A program made the position numbers and the translations under genes. The notes under the pieces are model-generated. The model ran no database searches and had not been told where the DNA came from. It worked only from the letters and a program-made list of their open reading frames with translations. A DNA stretch of 64,000 bases from VRUE01 sp963819755 (GTDB taxonomy: Bacteria > Actinomycetota > Thermoleophilia > Solirubrobacterales > 70-9), in NCBI GenBank assembly GCA_963819755.1, contig CAWFXB010000002.1:620001-684000 (forward strand), written 5' to 3'. Shown here one piece after another: positions 8,301-16,059 of the stretch (the stretch's first letter is position 1; each line of letters starts with the position of its first letter).

Positions 8301-9983
8301 GATCCGCGGGCGCAGCTCGGCGAAGCGGTCGGAGGGGTAGCGGCCGTCGAGCATGTCGAGCACGTTCTCCAGCTGCTCGCGGGAGAGCTCGCCGAAGGGC
8401 TGCGTCGCGGTGACCAGGCGCTCGACCTCGTCGATCTCCCACTCGTCGAGCGCCGCCATCGAGACCAGGTGCTGAGCGAGGACGTCGAGTGGGTTCTGGG
8501 GGATCACCGTCTCCTCGATCGCCCCTTCGCGCATCCGCCGCGCGACCACTGCGCACTCGAGCAGGTCGGCGCGGAACTTGGGGAAGATCCGCCCGCGGCT
8601 GACCTCGCCAAGCGAGTGGCCGGCGCGGCCGACCCGCTGCAACCCTCGACTGACCGACTTCGGCGACTCGACCTGGATCACCAGGTCGACCGCCCCCATG
8701 TCGATTCCCAGCTCCAGGCTCGACGTGGCGACGAGACAGGGAAGCTGCCCCGACTTGAGCATCTCCTCTACTACGAGGCGCTCTTCGTGGGACAGCGATC
8801 CGTGATGCGCCCGCGCAATCTCCTCGGTTGCGGGGGGGCTGGGGTCAGGTCCGTCAGGCTCGCTTTCGCGAGGAGTTCCTGACGGACCTGACCCCAGCCC
8901 CCCCTGCTCGGTCGCCGGCAGCTCACGTTCCGGTTCTTCGGCCGCGAGCTCATTTAGACGCTTCGCTAAGCGCTCAGCTGCTCGACGAGCGTTTACGAAG
9001 ATGATCGTTGAGTTGTGTGCTTGGACGAGCTTGAGGAGCTCTGGGTAGATGGCGGGCCAGATCGAGCGGACGTGAGCCAGGGGCTCGCCCTCCGTGGGGT
9101 TGCCGTCCGCGTTGGGAAAGCTTGGAGCTCCCGGTTCCGACATGTCCTCCACAGGGACGACGATCTCCAGGTCCAGCTCCTTAGCAACGCCCGCATCCAC
9201 GATCTCGCAATCCCGTTTAGGGCCCACGAGAAATTTCGCTATCCGCTCGAGCGGGCGCTGCGTTGCGGAGAGCCCAATGCGCTGGACAGAGGCGGGGGAC
9301 GGGGTGTCCGGCGCAGCGCGGCGTCCTGTTTTTCGCCCCGGCGGCTCAGCGAGAGAGTCACCGCCGTCCGGCGAAAAACCCAGCGCGGAGCCGGACACCC
9401 CGTCCCCCGCCTCCCCAACCAAATGGTCCAACCGCTCCAAAGTCAGCGCCAGATGGGAGCCGCGCTTACTCTGGGCGACCGCGTGAATCTCGTCGACGAT
9501 CACCGCCTCGACCCCCGTGAGCATCTCGCGGGCGCCGGAGGAAAGGATCAGGTAGAGCGACTCGGGGGTGGTGATGAGGATGTCGGGCGGCGTTTTGCGC
9601 ATCGCCCGGCGCTCTTTCTGGCTGGTGTCGCCGGTGCGCAGGCCGACCGAGATGTCGGCCCCGATCCCGCGCAGCGGCGCCCGCAGGTTGCGCTCGATGT
9701 CGTAGGAGAGCGCCTTCAGCGGCGAGACGTAGACGATCTTCACTCCCTGGCCCAGCTGTGGCGCGCGGGCGAGCTTGTCGATGCCCCAGAGGAAGGCGGC
9801 GAGCGTCTTGCCGGAGCCGGTCGGAGCGCAGATCAGCGCGTTGGCGCCGCCGGCGATTGCCTCCCAGCCGCCCGCCTGCGCAGGCGTCGGCCCCTCGAAG
9901 GAGGCCTCGAACCAGCGCCTGACCGGGGCGCTGAACGGGGCCAGAGGGTCAGCTTTGGCGCTTGCTTTCGGGCGAGTGCTCAA
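5361..9983 (-). CDS. lhr: Lhr-family DEAD/DEAH-box ATP-dependent helicase
   Basis: This 1540-residue protein has the length of Lhr-type large superfamily 2 helicases. These are 3'-5' DNA or RNA:DNA unwinding enzymes linked to DNA repair, and are induced by mitomycin in mycobacteria. Seen: Walker A APTGSGKT at residues 53-60, motif Ia VSPLKALSYD at 87-96, DEIH at 164-167, GLSAT at 237-241, and in the second RecA domain SLELGIDMG and QRVGRAGHS. The Lhr winged-helix, beta-barrel and C-terminal domains follow. The start is TTG. Two segments, residues about 190-232 and 360-384, have no counterpart in the helicase core, are Gly/Pro/Ser-rich, and are encoded by long inverted repeats listed separately. 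They lie in loops between motifs II and III and ahead of motif IV, so the helicase may tolerate them. Confidence 0.93.
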   Translation of the reverse strand: MSTRPKASAKADPLAPFSAPVRRWFEASFEGPTPAQAGGWEAIAGGANALICAPTGSGKTLAAFLWGIDKLARAPQLGQGVKIVYVSPLKALSYDIERNLRAPLRGIGADISVGLRTGDTSQKERRAMRKTPPDILITTPESLYLILSSGAREMLTGVEAVIVDEIHAVAQSKRGSHLALTLERLDHLVGEAGDGVSGSALGFSPDGGDSLAEPPGRKTGRRAAPDTPSPASVQRIGLSATQRPLERIAKFLVGPKRDCEIVDAGVAKELDLEIVVPVEDMSEPGAPSFPNADGNPTEGEPLAHVRSIWPAIYPELLKLVQAHNSTIIFVNARRAAERLAKRLNELAAEEPERELPATEQGGLGSGPSGTPRESEPDGPDPSPPATEEIARAHHGSLSHEERLVVEEMLKSGQLPCLVATSSLELGIDMGAVDLVIQVESPKSVSRGLQRVGRAGHSLGEVSRGRIFPKFRADLLECAVVARRMREGAIEETVIPQNPLDVLAQHLVSMAALDEWEIDEVERLVTATQPFGELSREQLENVLDMLDGRYPSDRFAELRPRIVWDRTRGTMHGRKGARQLVVTNAGTIPDRGLYGVHLPDGRRVGELDEEMVYEARPGQTFLLGATTWRIEEITRDRVIVTPAPGLPGAVPFWKGDGIGRPAELGRAIGAFSREAVSREPAELAGEYDLDRRAAENLVAYLREQQAATRVVPSDETIVVERFRDEIGDWRLCILSPFGGRVHSAWGLALGQKIREEHQLEADAIWSDDGIVIHLPDADEPPSAHLIMVEPDELEDLVVRELSGSALFGARFRENASRSLLIPRAYPGKRTPLWQQRLKAQSLLEVARDFPRFPVILETYRECLRDVLDIPSLRQILTDLQSRKLSLVEVETPTASPFASSLLFDYVATYMYEGDTPNAERRAAALSLDRDLLRELLGQEELRELIDPEALVEVEAQLQHRTEAGRAGDRDALQQVLRNLGDLTAEECAERVTEGYSATSMLGKLVAERRVAMVRIGGEERYIAGEDAGLYRDALGVPPPPGLPETFLEDHPDAMRALVRRYSRTHGPFPTAQLAGRYGVDLAPALRELEREGAMIRGELLPGGSEREWCDSDVLRRVRRASLAHLRREVEPAARDRFARFLPSWQNVDSHRAAGAGPDRLRDALVPLQGIALTPKTWEGDVLPRRLGAYSPAWLDELCTSGEVVWIGAGSRGRSDGRIALYFREDVRLAGPPPANSKLERAEGAAQEAIRERLLAGPSFWLDLLADLDFPAEELHNALWDLAWSGEVTNDAFAPLRAPRLRAVPAHERQGRRFARRRSGAGAAVQGRWSLTAPLFADAPGPGARLRAQAELMLERYGIVTRETVLAEGVPGGFSTLYAELGNLELLGTARRGYFVEGLGGAQFALAGAVERLRSLPETDGSFQVLAATDPANPFGAALPWPKPPSGRRPARAPGAHVLLRDGEPIVYVERGGRSILRLGELSDAELATAAQALADAVSAGRLPKLGIEKLDGEAVIGSGHEEALLSAGFSRGPRKLTASAS
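8832..8904. repeat. 73 bp palindromic element inserted in frame in lhr (element B)
   Basis: The arms 8832-8858 and 8878-8904 are perfect 27-base inverted repeats. The 19-base spacer itself contains a 5 bp stem (CTCGC/GCGAG). The arm core GGGGTCAGGTCC resembles REP-type hairpins that I recall from other bacterial genomes. It is read as about 25 low-complexity residues (around 360-384) of the helicase without breaking the frame. Confidence 0.75.
9289..9413. repeat. 125 bp palindromic element inserted in frame in lhr (element A)
   Basis: Perfect 23-base outer arms at 9289-9311 and 9391-9413 enclose an imperfect inner stem that pairs GTTTTTCGCC near 9328-9337 with GGCGAAAAAC near 9370-9379. It encodes about 42 residues (around 190-232) between the DEIH box and the GLSAT motif, a place where related helicases have only a short linker. 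The sequence differs from element B apart from the shared hairpin design. Confidence 0.75.
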
Positions 9984-10006
9984 CCCACCGATCTTACGCC
10001 GGTGGG
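9984..10006 (-). terminator. Small hairpin between the glycosidase gene and lhr
   Basis: Seven-base arms CCCACCG (9984-9990) and CGGTGGG (10000-10006) with a 9-base loop lie just downstream of the glycosidase stop codon and directly before the lhr start on the minus strand. It could be a weak terminator or could limit access to the lhr TTG start. There is no T-tract. Confidence 0.4.
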
Positions 10007-10007
10007 G

Positions 10008-11138
10008 TTACGGACGGCCGCCGGCGAACTGCACGTAGGCGTTCCAGGCCGGCTTCGGCTTGAAGCCGTTGCGGAAGAGGCCGGAGCCACCGCAGAAGTT
10101 GCAGAGGCCGGCATAGTCGCCGACCGAGAACCAGAAGACGCGCTGCAGATTCCATTTGCGCTGATTTGCGCTCAAAAGTCGGAAGGCACCCTTTAGTTCC
10201 CTCGCCTGGCCCGCGACGCCTTTGGCGAAGCTGTTGTGCGGTTGCGGCGGTTCCGAGCTCCAGCCCAGCTCGGTTATGTAGAGCGCCTTGCCCGCGTCGT
10301 CGTTGCGCGCCAGCACACGCCGCACTTCTTCGATGCGGCTGGGCAGGTTCTTGTAGCTGCCGGTGTACGGATGCAGGGCATAGCCGACGAACTTGGACTT
10401 GATCCCCGGGGTGCTCTTGTACATCTGTTCGAGGAATTCGGAGGCGAAGTAAGCCTGCTTCGGGCGCACGTTGAAAGTCGCCTCGATCGGCCGGGCGAAG
10501 AGCCCCCCGAGCACGAGCGTCGCGCTCGGGTCGGCCGCTTTGGCCGCGGCATAGGTGAGGTTGACCAGCTTGCCGTAGTCAGCCGGGTCGGGCTGCGCGA
10601 CGAAGTACTTGAAGTTGGGCTCGTTCCATACCTGCCAGGTATGGACGGGGCGTTCCGGCAGTTCGGGATTTTCGCCCCAGAAGGTGCCGTGCGGCCCGTA
10701 GCGCAGAACCGCCTGGGTGACGAACTGCTTCCAGCCCGAGCGCTGCTTGCCACTGCGGACGGGCAGCGTCTTCGGGCTGCCGAAGCGGCGGTCGACCGGC
10801 ACCGCCCAGCTCGGCGCGGTGGAGAGAAACGGGAAGACTTCGATCCGCGCTTTGACCGCGGCGGCGATGAACGAGTCGGTGCTCGACCAGTCGAAGCCGC
10901 CGCGTCTGGTGGGTTGGATCGACCCCCACGAGATCGGGACACGGATGCTGTCGACCCCACCGCGTTTCAGCCGTTGCAGTTCTTCGGCGTTCGGGGCAAC
11001 CTGGGGCACGACGCCCCAGAAGTTCGCCGGCAGCGCAGAGGCCGCGGATGCAAACGCGAGCGCGCCGAGCATGGCGATCGCAAAAGAGGCGAGCCAAAGG
11101 CGAGCCCGCGAAGGCGGGCCGATCCGTAGCTGACGCAT
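10008..11138 (-). CDS. Secreted glycosidase-like TIM-barrel protein (GH39/PslG-like), paralog 1
   Basis: This 376-residue exported protein has a signal peptide of about 36 residues ending near ASALPA. The mature part reads as a clan GH-A beta/alpha barrel: RVPISWGSIQP near the first strands, the acid/base motif WQVWNEPN near residue 170, ALHPYTG, and the nucleophile motif ITELGWSS near 285. Family knowledge: GH39-like proteins such as PslG hydrolyse the exopolysaccharide made by their own cluster. Two paralogs lie in this window; all three share a C-terminal CxFC motif (here CNFCGGSGLF) and a KPAW motif. It is 4 bp downstream of an anchored-protein gene on the same strand. The likely job is trimming or release of the surface polymer. 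Confidence 0.78.
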   Translation of the reverse strand: MRQLRIGPPSRARLWLASFAIAMLGALAFASAASALPANFWGVVPQVAPNAEELQRLKRGGVDSIRVPISWGSIQPTRRGGFDWSSTDSFIAAAVKARIEVFPFLSTAPSWAVPVDRRFGSPKTLPVRSGKQRSGWKQFVTQAVLRYGPHGTFWGENPELPERPVHTWQVWNEPNFKYFVAQPDPADYGKLVNLTYAAAKAADPSATLVLGGLFARPIEATFNVRPKQAYFASEFLEQMYKSTPGIKSKFVGYALHPYTGSYKNLPSRIEEVRRVLARNDDAGKALYITELGWSSEPPQPHNSFAKGVAGQARELKGAFRLLSANQRKWNLQRVFWFSVGDYAGLCNFCGGSGLFRNGFKPKPAWNAYVQFAGGRP

Positions 11139-11142
11139 CCGC

Positions 11143-11712
11143 CTAGCCCGCCTCGGGCGTCACGGAGGAGTCGGAGGAACCCGAAGGCCCACCCGAATCA
11201 GAGGCATCGCCGCCGGCCGCACGTCGCCGTTTGATCACCACGTAGGCGATCGAGCCCCCGGCAAGCAGGACGATTGCGATCAAGATCGGCACCAGCGGCG
11301 AGGAGCCGCCGCTCTCCGAGCCCGGTTCGGCAGTGCTCCCGACGCCATTGCCGGAGCCGGCCGCGCCTTCCTGGCCGTTGCCTTGGCTACCCTGGCCGTT
11401 GCCGGTGGCGTTCGAAGCACCCGGCTTTCCGGATGAGCCATTCTGTCCACCAGACCCGTTCCCCGAGCCGTGGCCGGCCGGCTTGGCGGGTGAGCCGATG
11501 CCCTTGGTCGACGAAGAGCCGCCGTGCAAGTTCGACTTGGTAGGGGTGCTGCCTCCCGTCGCCGTCGGCGGAGCTTCGATGTATTCGGCGCCCGCCGAAG
11601 AAGCGGCCTGTGCGAGCATCGGCAGGCAGCAAAATGCGAGCAGAGCAAGCGTTGACAGAGCGAGTATCGAGCGGCCCCGGGCGGGAGCCGAAACTTGGCG
11701 CGTCCCAAACAT
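11143..11712 (-). CDS. Low-complexity Gly/Ser/Asn-rich membrane-anchored exported protein
   Basis: This 189-residue protein starts at the ATG at 11712; the frame extends further upstream, but that part is arginine-rich and not protein-like. It has a signal peptide (ILALSTLALLAFCCLPMLAQAAS), then a long Gly/Ser/Asn/Gln-rich region of about 80 residues, a C-terminal transmembrane helix (LVPILIAIVLLAGGSIAYVV) followed by KRRR, and a short Ser/Gly-rich cytoplasmic tail. The architecture is that of a wall-spanning stalk protein. No known domain is recognised. It precedes glycosidase paralog 1 by 4 bp and is divergent from the O-antigen ligase gene, whose probable 5' end overlaps it. Confidence 0.7.
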   Translation of the reverse strand: MFGTRQVSAPARGRSILALSTLALLAFCCLPMLAQAASSAGAEYIEAPPTATGGSTPTKSNLHGGSSSTKGIGSPAKPAGHGSGNGSGGQNGSSGKPGASNATGNGQGSQGNGQEGAAGSGNGVGSTAEPGSESGGSSPLVPILIAIVLLAGGSIAYVVIKRRRAAGGDASDSGGPSGSSDSSVTPEAG

Positions 11713-13649
11713 GGCGCGGTAGGTTAGAGCAAAGCTCGGCGTTACTTGCGCCAGTCGTCCTGATTGTGGGCTTAGCGCTCGCCGGAGGTGGCTTTGACGT
11801 CGGCGATCGGCATCTCGCCGGCCTCGCCGCATGGTTGGTAGTGGTTGCCCTGATCCTGCTTGGCTTCGCCTCACGCGCGGCGCTGGCGCGGCCGTTCTAC
11901 TGGGCGACGGGCCTGATCCTCGGGTTTTCCCTGCTGTCTGCAATGTCATCCCTCTGGTCGGGGTCAGTGGAGCTGAGCGTGATCGAGGCGGACCGAACTC
12001 TGGTCTACCTGGGCTTCTTCCTAGCCGCGTTCCTCATCGCCCAAACCGACCAGAGGCGCCAACGTTTCGCTGAAGGCCTGGCAATTTCTCTCGCCGTCGT
12101 CGCTCTGCTCGCCTTGATCAGCCGCCTGCTGCCCCACGTGCTGACGGTCGACGCCTCGTTCAACACCACCGCGCGCCTGGCCTACCCGCTCGGCTACTGG
12201 AACGCCGACGGCGCCGCCTTCGGCATCGCGGCAGTGCTGCTGCTCTGGAGCAGCCGTCACGCGGCCTGGAACGGCCTGCGCTGGCTCTCCGCGGCGCTGC
12301 TGCCCGCGGTGCTGCTCGCCCTCTACCTCACCTACTCGCGCGGAGGCCTGCTGACCCTCGTGATCGCCGTCGTCTGCGCGCTGGCGCTCTCCAGGGACCG
12401 GCTCTGGCTCTTCGCAACGCTGGCGGCCGGCGCAATCGGTGCATTGCCGGCCGTGCTCGCCGTGCAGGCGCGACACAGCCTTGCCGACAACGTCGGCAAC
12501 CAGGCGGCAGTGGACCAGGGCCTGACGGTCCTGCTGATCCTCCTCGCGGGCACCGCCGTCGCCCTGGCCCTGTTCGCCACTCTGCGCTGGGCCGAGCGGC
12601 GCGAAGGGCGGCTGACCGGTCGCGCCTTGGAGCTCTCGCGCAACCCCACCCTGTTGCGCAGCGTCGCAGCGGTCGCCGCGGTGATCGCGATCGGCGTGGC
12701 GATCGCGATCGGTGGCCGTGCCTGGGACCAGTTCTCGAGCTCCGACGTCCAGTTCCCCAACCAGCCCGAGCAGCATTTCTCCCAGCTCAGCGGCGCCGGC
12801 CGCCACGACTTCTACCGCGTCGCGATCGACACCTTCGAGGAAAAGCCGTTGCTGGGAAGCGGCGCCGGCACCTACCAGTTCGCCTGGAACCAGAACCGCT
12901 CGATCGCGATGCCGGTGCACAACGCCCACTCGCTCTACCTCGAGTCGTTCGCCGAGCTCGGCATCGCCGGCGGGCTGCTCGTCCTCGCCCTCGTCGGCGT
13001 GCTGCTCTGGACCGGGTTCGCCGCCTGGCGCGCCGCCCCCCACCCGCAGCGGGAGCGCTACGCGGCGCTCTTCGCCGCGACCCTCGCCTTCGCCGTCAGC
13101 GCCGGGCTCGACTGGTTCTGGGAACTGCCGGGGCTCGGCGGCGTCTTCTTCCTCGCCTCGGGGGTGCTCGCGGCGGCACGCTGCTCCCAGCTGGCCACCG
13201 CACCGGATCCCCGCCTGGTCGCCCGCGGCGAAGATCGCCACTTCGGGCTCGCCGTCGCCGGCCTGGCAATCGCCTGGATCTCCGCGGTCGCCCTGATCGG
13301 CCCCTTTCTGGTCGACCGCGAGATAAACGCCAGCCAGAGCGCCGCCGCCGATGGCGACCTGACCAGCGCCGTCAGCCACGCCAAGACGGCGCGCTCGATC
13401 GAGCCGTTCGCCGCCTCGCCATACGTCCAGCTCGGCCTCCTGGCGGAGGCCGAAGGCGACTACGCGACCGCGGGCGAACGGCTGACGCAAGCAATCGACC
13501 GCGAAGACCGCAACTGGCAGCTCTACTACCTACGCTCTAGAGTCGAGGAAGAGGCAGGCGACCGGGCGGCGGCCAGAGCCGATCTCGACCACGCCCGCCA
13601 TCTGAATCCTCTGGAAAAGTGCCTCCGCGGGAGACCGAGCTGTGGGTGA
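11634..13649 (+). CDS. O-antigen ligase/polymerase-like membrane protein with C-terminal TPRs
   Basis: This protein is about 671 residues long with roughly 12 transmembrane helices. The large periplasmic loop carries the Wzy_C-type hallmark HNAHSLYLESFAELGIAGG near residue 426. After the last helices a soluble tail of about 110 residues holds TPR-like repeats (AKTARSIEPFAASPYVQLG, then AEAEGDYATAGERLTQAI). Homologs join or polymerise lipid-linked glycans on the outer face of the membrane. The start is uncertain: the first helix (LLAPVVLIVGLAL) requires a start upstream of 11766, and the nearest ATG gives 79 bp of 5' overlap with the divergent anchored-protein gene. The sugar transferase gene downstream overlaps its 3' end. 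Confidence 0.82.
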   Translation: MRAEQALTERVSSGPGREPKLGASQTWRGRLEQSSALLAPVVLIVGLALAGGGFDVGDRHLAGLAAWLVVVALILLGFASRAALARPFYWATGLILGFSLLSAMSSLWSGSVELSVIEADRTLVYLGFFLAAFLIAQTDQRRQRFAEGLAISLAVVALLALISRLLPHVLTVDASFNTTARLAYPLGYWNADGAAFGIAAVLLLWSSRHAAWNGLRWLSAALLPAVLLALYLTYSRGGLLTLVIAVVCALALSRDRLWLFATLAAGAIGALPAVLAVQARHSLADNVGNQAAVDQGLTVLLILLAGTAVALALFATLRWAERREGRLTGRALELSRNPTLLRSVAAVAAVIAIGVAIAIGGRAWDQFSSSDVQFPNQPEQHFSQLSGAGRHDFYRVAIDTFEEKPLLGSGAGTYQFAWNQNRSIAMPVHNAHSLYLESFAELGIAGGLLVLALVGVLLWTGFAAWRAAPHPQRERYAALFAATLAFAVSAGLDWFWELPGLGGVFFLASGVLAAARCSQLATAPDPRLVARGEDRHFGLAVAGLAIAWISAVALIGPFLVDREINASQSAAADGDLTSAVSHAKTARSIEPFAASPYVQLGLLAEAEGDYATAGERLTQAIDREDRNWQLYYLRSRVEEEAGDRAAARADLDHARHLNPLEKCLRGRPSCG

Positions 13650-15162
13650 TCCCACGATGACGACCAAAGCGCAGGAGACCGCATCGCGCACGTCCTCGCC
13701 GGCGCAACCGCCGGGATCGCAACCGCACGGCGGCAGGACCGAACGGGCGACGCGCCTGGGGCTGACCGGGCCCAGCGGGGCGCGGCGGCGGGGCTCGCTG
13801 CTGCGGCGGATGCTGGCCACCGGCGACTGGCTGACCATGGTGGCGACGCTCTGCGCCGTCACGGCGGCCAGCCCGGACACCGACGTCGGCACGCTCTTTT
13901 GGGCGACGATGTTCAGCCCGGTCTGGATCCTGGTGCTGAAGCTGCACGGCCTCTACGACAACGACCACCGCCGTATCCGCCACAGCACCCTCGACGAGCT
14001 CTCCAGCCTGATCTCGGCGGCGGCCCTGGGCACGCTGGCGCTGGACGGCCTGCTGGCGCTGAGCCCGGTCGGGCCGTTGCCGGCGGCCAGCGCGATTGCC
14101 GTCGGCCTCGGCGCCCTTGCCGGCGCCTTCGCCTCGCGCGCCGTCCTGCGCTTCTTCTGGCACCGCCTGGCCGGGGCCGCGATCGGCATCGTGGTCGGGC
14201 CGGCGGAGGCGATCGCGGTGGTCGCGCGCCGGGTCGCCACCCACCCCGAGACCCGCCTGCACCTGGTCGGGTACCTGACGCCGCGCGGAGACGACGCGGC
14301 GCCGGGGATGGGCGGGCTGCCCCGTCTCGGCTCGATCGCCGACATCTCCCGCGTCGCCCGCGATCACGAAGTGGAGCGGGTGATCGTGACCGAGCAGGAG
14401 ATGAGCGAGGCGGCGGCGGAGCGACTGATCGAGCAGTGCAAGGCGGCCGGCCTGGCGCTCACCCTGCTGCCCCAGCACTTTGGCCTGCTCGGCCCCGGGA
14501 TCGAGTTGAACCGGCTCGCCGAGCTGCCAGTGCTCGACTTCCGCTTCTCCGATCCGCCACGCTCGACGGAAGCGCTGAAGCGGGTGATGGACGTGACGAT
14601 CAGCGGATTCCTGCTGGTGCTCTTCTCTCCGGTGTTGCTCTTCAGCTCGCTGCTGATCCTGCTCGACTCCGGCCGCCCGATCCTCTTTCGCCAGCGACGG
14701 GCGGGCAAGGACGGCAAGCCCTTCACCGTCTTGAAGTTCCGCACGATGGTGCAGGGGGCCGAGGAGCAGCTGGGCGAACTGGTCGACCTCGAGAAGCTCA
14801 AGGAGCCCGCCTTCAAGATCGCCGACGATCCCCGCGTCACCCGCGCCGGCCGCATGCTGCGGCGCTTCAGCCTCGACGAGCTGCCGCAGTTCGTCAACGT
14901 CCTGCGCGGCGACATGTCGCTGGTCGGTCCGCGGCCCGAGGAGGAAGCGGTGGTCGCCCTCTACGACGAGCGCCAGCGGATCCGCCTCGCGGTCAAGCCG
15001 GGGATGACGGGGCCGATGCAGGTCTACGGCCGCGCCGACCTGACCTTCGAGGAGCGGCTGGCGATGGAGCGCGACTACCTCGACAACATCTCGGTCGCCG
15101 GCGATCTGGCGATCCTGCTGCGCACCCCCGCCGCGATCGTGCGCGGCGAGGGCTCGCACTGA
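13642..15162 (+). CDS. Polyprenyl glycosylphosphotransferase (initiating sugar transferase, WbaP-like)
   Basis: This 506-residue protein transfers a sugar-1-phosphate from a nucleotide sugar to undecaprenyl phosphate, the first step of polymer assembly. It has N-terminal transmembrane helices (residues about 55-165), a CoA_binding_3-like Rossmann domain (about 175-285), and a C-terminal catalytic domain beginning with RVMDVTISGF. That domain shows FRQRRAGKDGKPFTVLKFRT, RRFSLDELPQ, SLVGPRPEEE and PGMTGPMQV. The GTG start overlaps the preceding stop and is preceded by GGGAGA at a good distance; an ATG 15 bases later is an alternative. It lies between the ligase-like gene and a GT2 gene on the plus strand. 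Confidence 0.92.
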   Translation: MGDPTMTTKAQETASRTSSPAQPPGSQPHGGRTERATRLGLTGPSGARRRGSLLRRMLATGDWLTMVATLCAVTAASPDTDVGTLFWATMFSPVWILVLKLHGLYDNDHRRIRHSTLDELSSLISAAALGTLALDGLLALSPVGPLPAASAIAVGLGALAGAFASRAVLRFFWHRLAGAAIGIVVGPAEAIAVVARRVATHPETRLHLVGYLTPRGDDAAPGMGGLPRLGSIADISRVARDHEVERVIVTEQEMSEAAAERLIEQCKAAGLALTLLPQHFGLLGPGIELNRLAELPVLDFRFSDPPRSTEALKRVMDVTISGFLLVLFSPVLLFSSLLILLDSGRPILFRQRRAGKDGKPFTVLKFRTMVQGAEEQLGELVDLEKLKEPAFKIADDPRVTRAGRMLRRFSLDELPQFVNVLRGDMSLVGPRPEEEAVVALYDERQRIRLAVKPGMTGPMQVYGRADLTFEERLAMERDYLDNISVAGDLAILLRTPAAIVRGEGSH

Positions 15163-15170
15163 GGCACTCG

Positions 15171-16046
15171 GTGAGCGCCGGGCCCGAGCTCGACGTGGTC
15201 GTCGTCAGCCATGGCGCCGAAGGCCTGCTGCGCAACTGCCTGCGCTCGCTCGAGGAGCATTCGGCGCGGGGCGGGGTCCAGGTCACCGTCGTCGACAGCG
15301 GCAGCCCCGACGGGACCCCGGACATGGTCGAGCACGAGTTCCCAGCGGTGCGGCTGATCCGCCGCGGCAACATCGGCTTCTCGGCCGCCAACAACCTCGC
15401 CCTGCAGGAGAGCGAGGCGCAAGCGGTTCTGCTGCTCAACCCCGACACCGAGGTCTACGCGGGAACCCTCGACGCTGCCCTGGCGCGCCTCTTCTCGGAG
15501 CAGCGGATCGGCATGGTCGGGGTGAAGCTGGTGACCGAGTCGGGGGCGCTCGACCACGCCTGCAAGCGTTCGTTTCCCACCCCGCTCAGCGCCCTGGCTC
15601 ACTTCACCGGGATCGGTCGCGCCGACGGCGCCTCGGGCGCGCTCAGCCAATACCGGGCGACGCAGTTGGGCGACGACGAGCCGGGCGAGGTCGACGCGGT
15701 CAACGGCGCCTTCATGCTCTGCCGGACGGAGGCGGTGCGCGAGGCCGGCCTGCTCGACGAGGGCTACTGGCTATACATGGAGGATCTCGACTGGTGCCAC
15801 CGCTTCTGGGACGCAGAGTGGAAGGTCTTCTACGAGCCCGCCGGCACGGCCCTGCACGTCAAGGGCGGCTCCAGCGCCGGCCGCCGCGCCCCCCGCCAGG
15901 AAATCGCCTTCCACCGCGGCATGGGACGCTTCTACCGCCGCTTCGACGCCCCCGAGCACAACCCGCTCCTCAATGCAGCGGTCTACGCCGGCATCGGCGC
16001 CAAATTGGCGACGAGCCTGGCGATCACCGCACTGCGCCAGCGCTGA
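15171..16046 (+). CDS. Glycosyltransferase family 2 (rhamnosyltransferase-like)
   Basis: This 291-residue protein uses the GTG at 15171, 8 bp after the preceding stop; the frame is open far upstream but that part is a shadow of the sugar transferase gene. It is a GT-A fold enzyme: DVVVVSHGAEGLLRNCLRSL at the N-terminus, VVDSGSPDGT, GNIGFSAANN, the DxD-type motif LLLNPDTEV near residue 91, and the acceptor-site segment YMEDLDWCHR near 200. The pattern matches the WbbL branch that adds rhamnose or similar sugars to lipid-linked acceptors. It is the last gene of a three-gene plus-strand run and converges on a methyltransferase gene 13 bp away. Confidence 0.88.
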   Translation: MSAGPELDVVVVSHGAEGLLRNCLRSLEEHSARGGVQVTVVDSGSPDGTPDMVEHEFPAVRLIRRGNIGFSAANNLALQESEAQAVLLLNPDTEVYAGTLDAALARLFSEQRIGMVGVKLVTESGALDHACKRSFPTPLSALAHFTGIGRADGASGALSQYRATQLGDDEPGEVDAVNGAFMLCRTEAVREAGLLDEGYWLYMEDLDWCHRFWDAEWKVFYEPAGTALHVKGGSSAGRRAPRQEIAFHRGMGRFYRRFDAPEHNPLLNAAVYAGIGAKLATSLAITALRQR

Positions 16047-16059
16047 AATCGAAGGCAGA

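Noticed and set aside
12021..15159. Long minus-strand open frames opposite the ligase-like and sugar transferase genes
   Set aside because: They are shadows: low-complexity Gly/Glu/Arg/Gln translations, no start signals, and the plus strand carries full conserved domains.
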